NCBI RefSeq assembly: GCF_000003605.2
Contig: NW_003158724.1
Location: forward strand, 78,499 to 114,727
Origin: Saccoglossus kowalevskii
Lineage: Eukaryota > Hemichordata > Enteropneusta > Harrimaniidae
Direction of reading: 5' to 3'
Length of the DNA stretch: 36,229 nucleotides
Position 1 is the stretch's first letter, and each line of letters starts with the position of its first letter. Made by a program: the position numbers and the translations under genes. Shown one piece after another: positions 33,901 through 36,229 of this stretch. The notes under the pieces were generated by a model. It was given only the letters and a program-made list of their open reading frames with translations. It was not told the DNA's origin and made no database searches.

Positions 33901-34550
33901 GGACATTCTCTTTATATTCTACAAGCAGCCTTGACACCTGTTACTAGTGATTCTAAGATCTAGCACCCATAAATGCCAAGTTATGTAATATACTGTAGTG
34001 GAGCTATTAAATTTTACTACTATCTTGATGGTTTCCATAGTTACTCATTGATTAACGATAATTTTTACGTAAATGAACAATGCATTCACAAGCACGTATA
34101 ACTGCAATATTCAAACAAGTGTGGGCTTTGGTATTTTTAGGATACCCAATTTTAAGGCCAAAATTTCTAATAAAACCTTTGACTGAATGTGATGGAAGAT
34201 AACCATGTTACATTCATGAGGGCTTCTATTGAAAAAGTTGCTGTCAAACCATATGTCTACCTTTGATGAATAATCAGCTTCTTTCACGGCTAACAAATTA
34301 CTGGATACAGGGATGTGTTCTCGGAGCCATGAGTTACATTTTAGTCTGTGCCAGTTTGGCCTGTGTAATAATGAATGAGTAAACACGGAAGATAAATCAC
34401 ACATGGCATGTACTGAAGCATGCATCTAACTAAAAATGAATATCTGTTCAAACTATATATTAATCTTGTGGCTGTATACACTGTATGTGATGTTTACATG
34501 TGTACATCTTATCAACTTGTGTATTCAGTTCTTTTTTTGCTTTTCTATAG
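30921..34550 (+). other. REEP intron 2, 3' segment; no gene recognised
   Basis: This is AT-rich intron up to the acceptor of exon 3. A frame at 31269-31550 follows a TTTTAG and looks somewhat protein-like at its start, but its phase does not fit REEP exons 2 and 3. A minus-strand frame of 104 codons (34111-34425) has no family resemblance. A small hairpin is at 31905-31932. Confidence 0.5.
31905..31932. repeat. Short perfect hairpin, 10-bp arms
   Basis: AGCTAAAAAG (31905-31914) and CTTTTTAGCT (31923-31932) are exact reverse complements separated by 8 nt. No terminator role applies in this intronic, eukaryotic setting. It may be a remnant of a transposon end. Confidence 0.6.
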
Positions 34551-34627
34551 GTCAAATGGATGATGTACTGGATAGTGTTCGCATTATTTACATGTATTGA
34601 AACGGTGTCGGACATCTTTGCGTCTTT
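34551..34627 (+). CDS. REEP1-4-like gene, coding exon 3
   Basis: The acceptor is a T-rich tract ending CTATAG|G and the donor is TCTTT|GTAAGT. The 77 nt encode VKWMMYWIVFALFTCIETVS, then DIFAS, plus two bases of the next codon (phase 2). VKWMMYWI-x-FALFT-x-x-E is diagnostic of REEP1-4 and forms the second hairpin membrane segment. In relatives this is followed by an FPFYYE motif encoded by the next exon, which I did not find before 36229, so it must lie to the right. With exons 1 and 2 the joined frame is about 60 residues without a stop, against roughly 200-260 for full family members. The window thus holds only the N-terminal membrane part. Confidence 0.93.
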
Positions 34628-35750
34628 GTAAGTACATGACAACCTTGCAGTTTTATTTGTTTTGTAATCCAATCAAAAATGGTCAATCGGTAGCCATTTT
34701 GTTTTTTTAACAACAGCTGTATTATAGGCATATTGATTGATTGAATTGATTGCAAATTGACGTTATATTTTGCAATCTAGACTATAGCCGACAGCAACTT
34801 GAGAATTCATTAGTATATGTGAAAATATCCAACTAAATTAAATACTAGTACACATTGATTTGGTGATGCGACATCAACTATCATGAGATACTGTTAATTC
34901 TGTGTACCAGTTGAACGTTTATAGTTTATTTTGATGATCCAAAGTTTGAGTAGTCAACCAGGACTTGCAAAACAAAGTGATAAAAATCAATTCCATGCAC
35001 GAAAATGATTTATTTGTATCGATTCATGAAATATTCATGAGTATCATCCCAATGGTACATTTCTTATCAACTGTACATTAATCATATTGTGTATGCTAAG
35101 TCTCTTGTAAATCCCGCTGCTACTTCGTCTGTCTTCATCTGTCTCCTTCCAATCTCTTGTCATTTGATACCAAGTCAACTTTTGTCACTATACACAAAAT
35201 AGACCTGCATACTATAAACAGTTTTGATTTTCTGAGAGTCAGTGAAAAATGTCATAAAATCCAGAAATAAAATAATTTTCTAGGACTGAAAATTATATTA
35301 CACTACTTTCTAATTTATTTTCTTTTAATTTGGGTTAAGGTCTGTAGCCAATGGAAAACATTTAACTATTTAAGAATGTTGTGGTGAATGGAAATCAAAA
35401 TGAATATGCACGTCCATTTGTTTCGTAACTTGGTATAACCAACAGACTATAAACTGAGAGCTTATTTCTCAGAGAAGTGTAAGCTAAGTGAGTATTGGTC
35501 ACCAAATCCAGGAGGAAAATAATGGACTGAGAATGTATATTTCTCAACTGCTAGTCCTGGAATTAAGCCTAAGTCTTCTATCAATGTCAAATTTGTACAG
35601 CCTCAAATCATCACAGACATTATGTGACTCTGTTGCATTTAACTTTATCTTCCAGATCAGATCAGCCACCTGGCAGCCACTTTGTTTTAACGAATGCTGT
35701 TCTGAAAACTACATCTCAGATGTTTTCTGATTGATCATGTAAAAACTTTA
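34628..35750 (+). other. REEP intron 3, first part; no gene recognised
   Basis: AT-rich intron sequence following the exon 3 donor. The next REEP exon (expected FPFYYE motif) was looked for and not found. GCCATTTTG-like words recur at 34692 and, diverged, at 35676. Confidence 0.5.
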
Positions 35751-36229
35751 TACAGTCAAACCTGTCTATAAAGGACAGTCAGTGGACTGAGCCAAACTGT
35801 CCTTTATAGACAGGTGGTCTTTATATGGAGGTGGCCTAATTTATTCATTTAATCATGAATATTAATTAGGACCGGAATTTTAAGGGAGATCATAAGCAAT
35901 ACATAAAAACAAACCTACAATGAATATGTCTTTTTTAATAAAAGTCACTCATTTTCATCTGCATAATTACAGCTTTACTTTTTTACTACAAATTATATCA
36001 TGTAAATTCACTGGAACCAAGTGATTCTGCCCATGGATTCATTGGTGTATTTAATGCATAAGAACGATTGTCAACGATCGGCCGCATTGGCATTTCAGCT
36101 CGGACTTTCACACTCTCGCCAAGCAGTCTTATTCCCCAGTCTCTTACACATATTCCATCACAGGTGGTAATCAGTCCCATCGTTAGTATTGTCGATTGTA
36201 CACTGTGACAAAAATGCACAGGCAAAGTT
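35751..36229. mobile_element. Left end of a Tigger/pogo-like DNA transposon (truncated by window)
   Basis: The element begins TA|CAGTCAAACCTGTCTATAA (35751 onward), the terminal-repeat form I associate with Tigger/pogo-type Tc1/mariner elements, with TA as the presumed target duplication. Within the end, ACCTGTCTATAAAGGACAGT (35760-35779) is perfectly mirrored at 35796-35815. The matching right terminus is not in the window. A minus-strand frame of 75 codons at 35998-36225 runs towards this end and might be a piece of an element protein, but I recognise no transposase motif in it. Confidence 0.6.
35760..35815. repeat. Perfect 20-bp inverted repeat with 16-nt loop
   Basis: The arms 35760-35779 and 35796-35815 are exact reverse complements. 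Their position inside a transposon terminus suggests paired transposase binding sites or a foldback end. Confidence 0.9.

Noticed and set aside
34111-34425. 104-codon minus-strand frame in REEP intron 2
   Set aside because: No recognisable domain, no splice or promoter context and ordinary composition; most likely chance.

Overview
The window is eukaryotic. It is AT-rich metazoan genomic DNA, probably from a marine invertebrate. Short exons with GT-AG borders sit in very long introns, and the introns hold several classes of repeats and degenerate transposons. No prokaryotic, viral, rRNA or CRISPR signal was seen. The species cannot be fixed from sequence alone. The hairpin-headed dispersed repeat at 14909 resembles one I know from lophotrochozoan genomes, but an ambulacrarian or other invertebrate is also possible.

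The gene content is two genes arranged head to head. On the minus strand, 6885-7046 is the first coding exon (54 codons) of a KDM3/JMJD1-type histone H3K9 demethylase, whose remainder lies off the left edge. On the plus strand, three exons (7734-7765, 25989-26061, 34551-34627) encode the N-terminal ~60 residues of a REEP1-4-type ER-shaping protein (TB2/DP1/HVA22 family), whose remainder lies off the right edge. The start codons are about 690 bp apart. This shared promoter region has a CACGTG E-box, a CCAAT box, a YY1-type AAGATGGCGG element and several short upstream ORFs. The same two families are neighbours four times in human (REEP1-KDM3A, REEP2-KDM3B, REEP3-JMJD1C, REEP4-HR). The window therefore looks like the unduplicated version of an ancient linked pair.

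Layout: 1-6884, first intron of the KDM3-like gene, with no recognised exon. 7047-7733, bidirectional promoter. 7766-25988, REEP intron 1 (18.2 kb). It holds a hairpin-headed dispersed repeat (14909-15198) running straight into a 3.3-kb array of ~93 copies of a 36-bp minisatellite (15199-18535). A second, diverged 36-bp array (19967-21752) follows, punctuated and bounded by a 58-bp module, and then a 920-bp terminal-inverted-repeat element (24769-25688) that carries a promoter-like segment and a possible first exon. 26062-34550, REEP intron 2 (8.5 kb). It holds an NRF1/YY1-bearing CpG-richer patch, a 73-bp tandem array (29341-30360) and a 120-bp tandem array (30621-30920). 34628-36229, start of intron 3, ending in the left terminus of a Tigger/pogo-like transposon with a perfect 20-bp internal palindrome.

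The longest open frames in the window (up to 723 codons) lie in the 36-bp arrays. I regard them as products of a repeat unit whose length is a multiple of three, not as genes.
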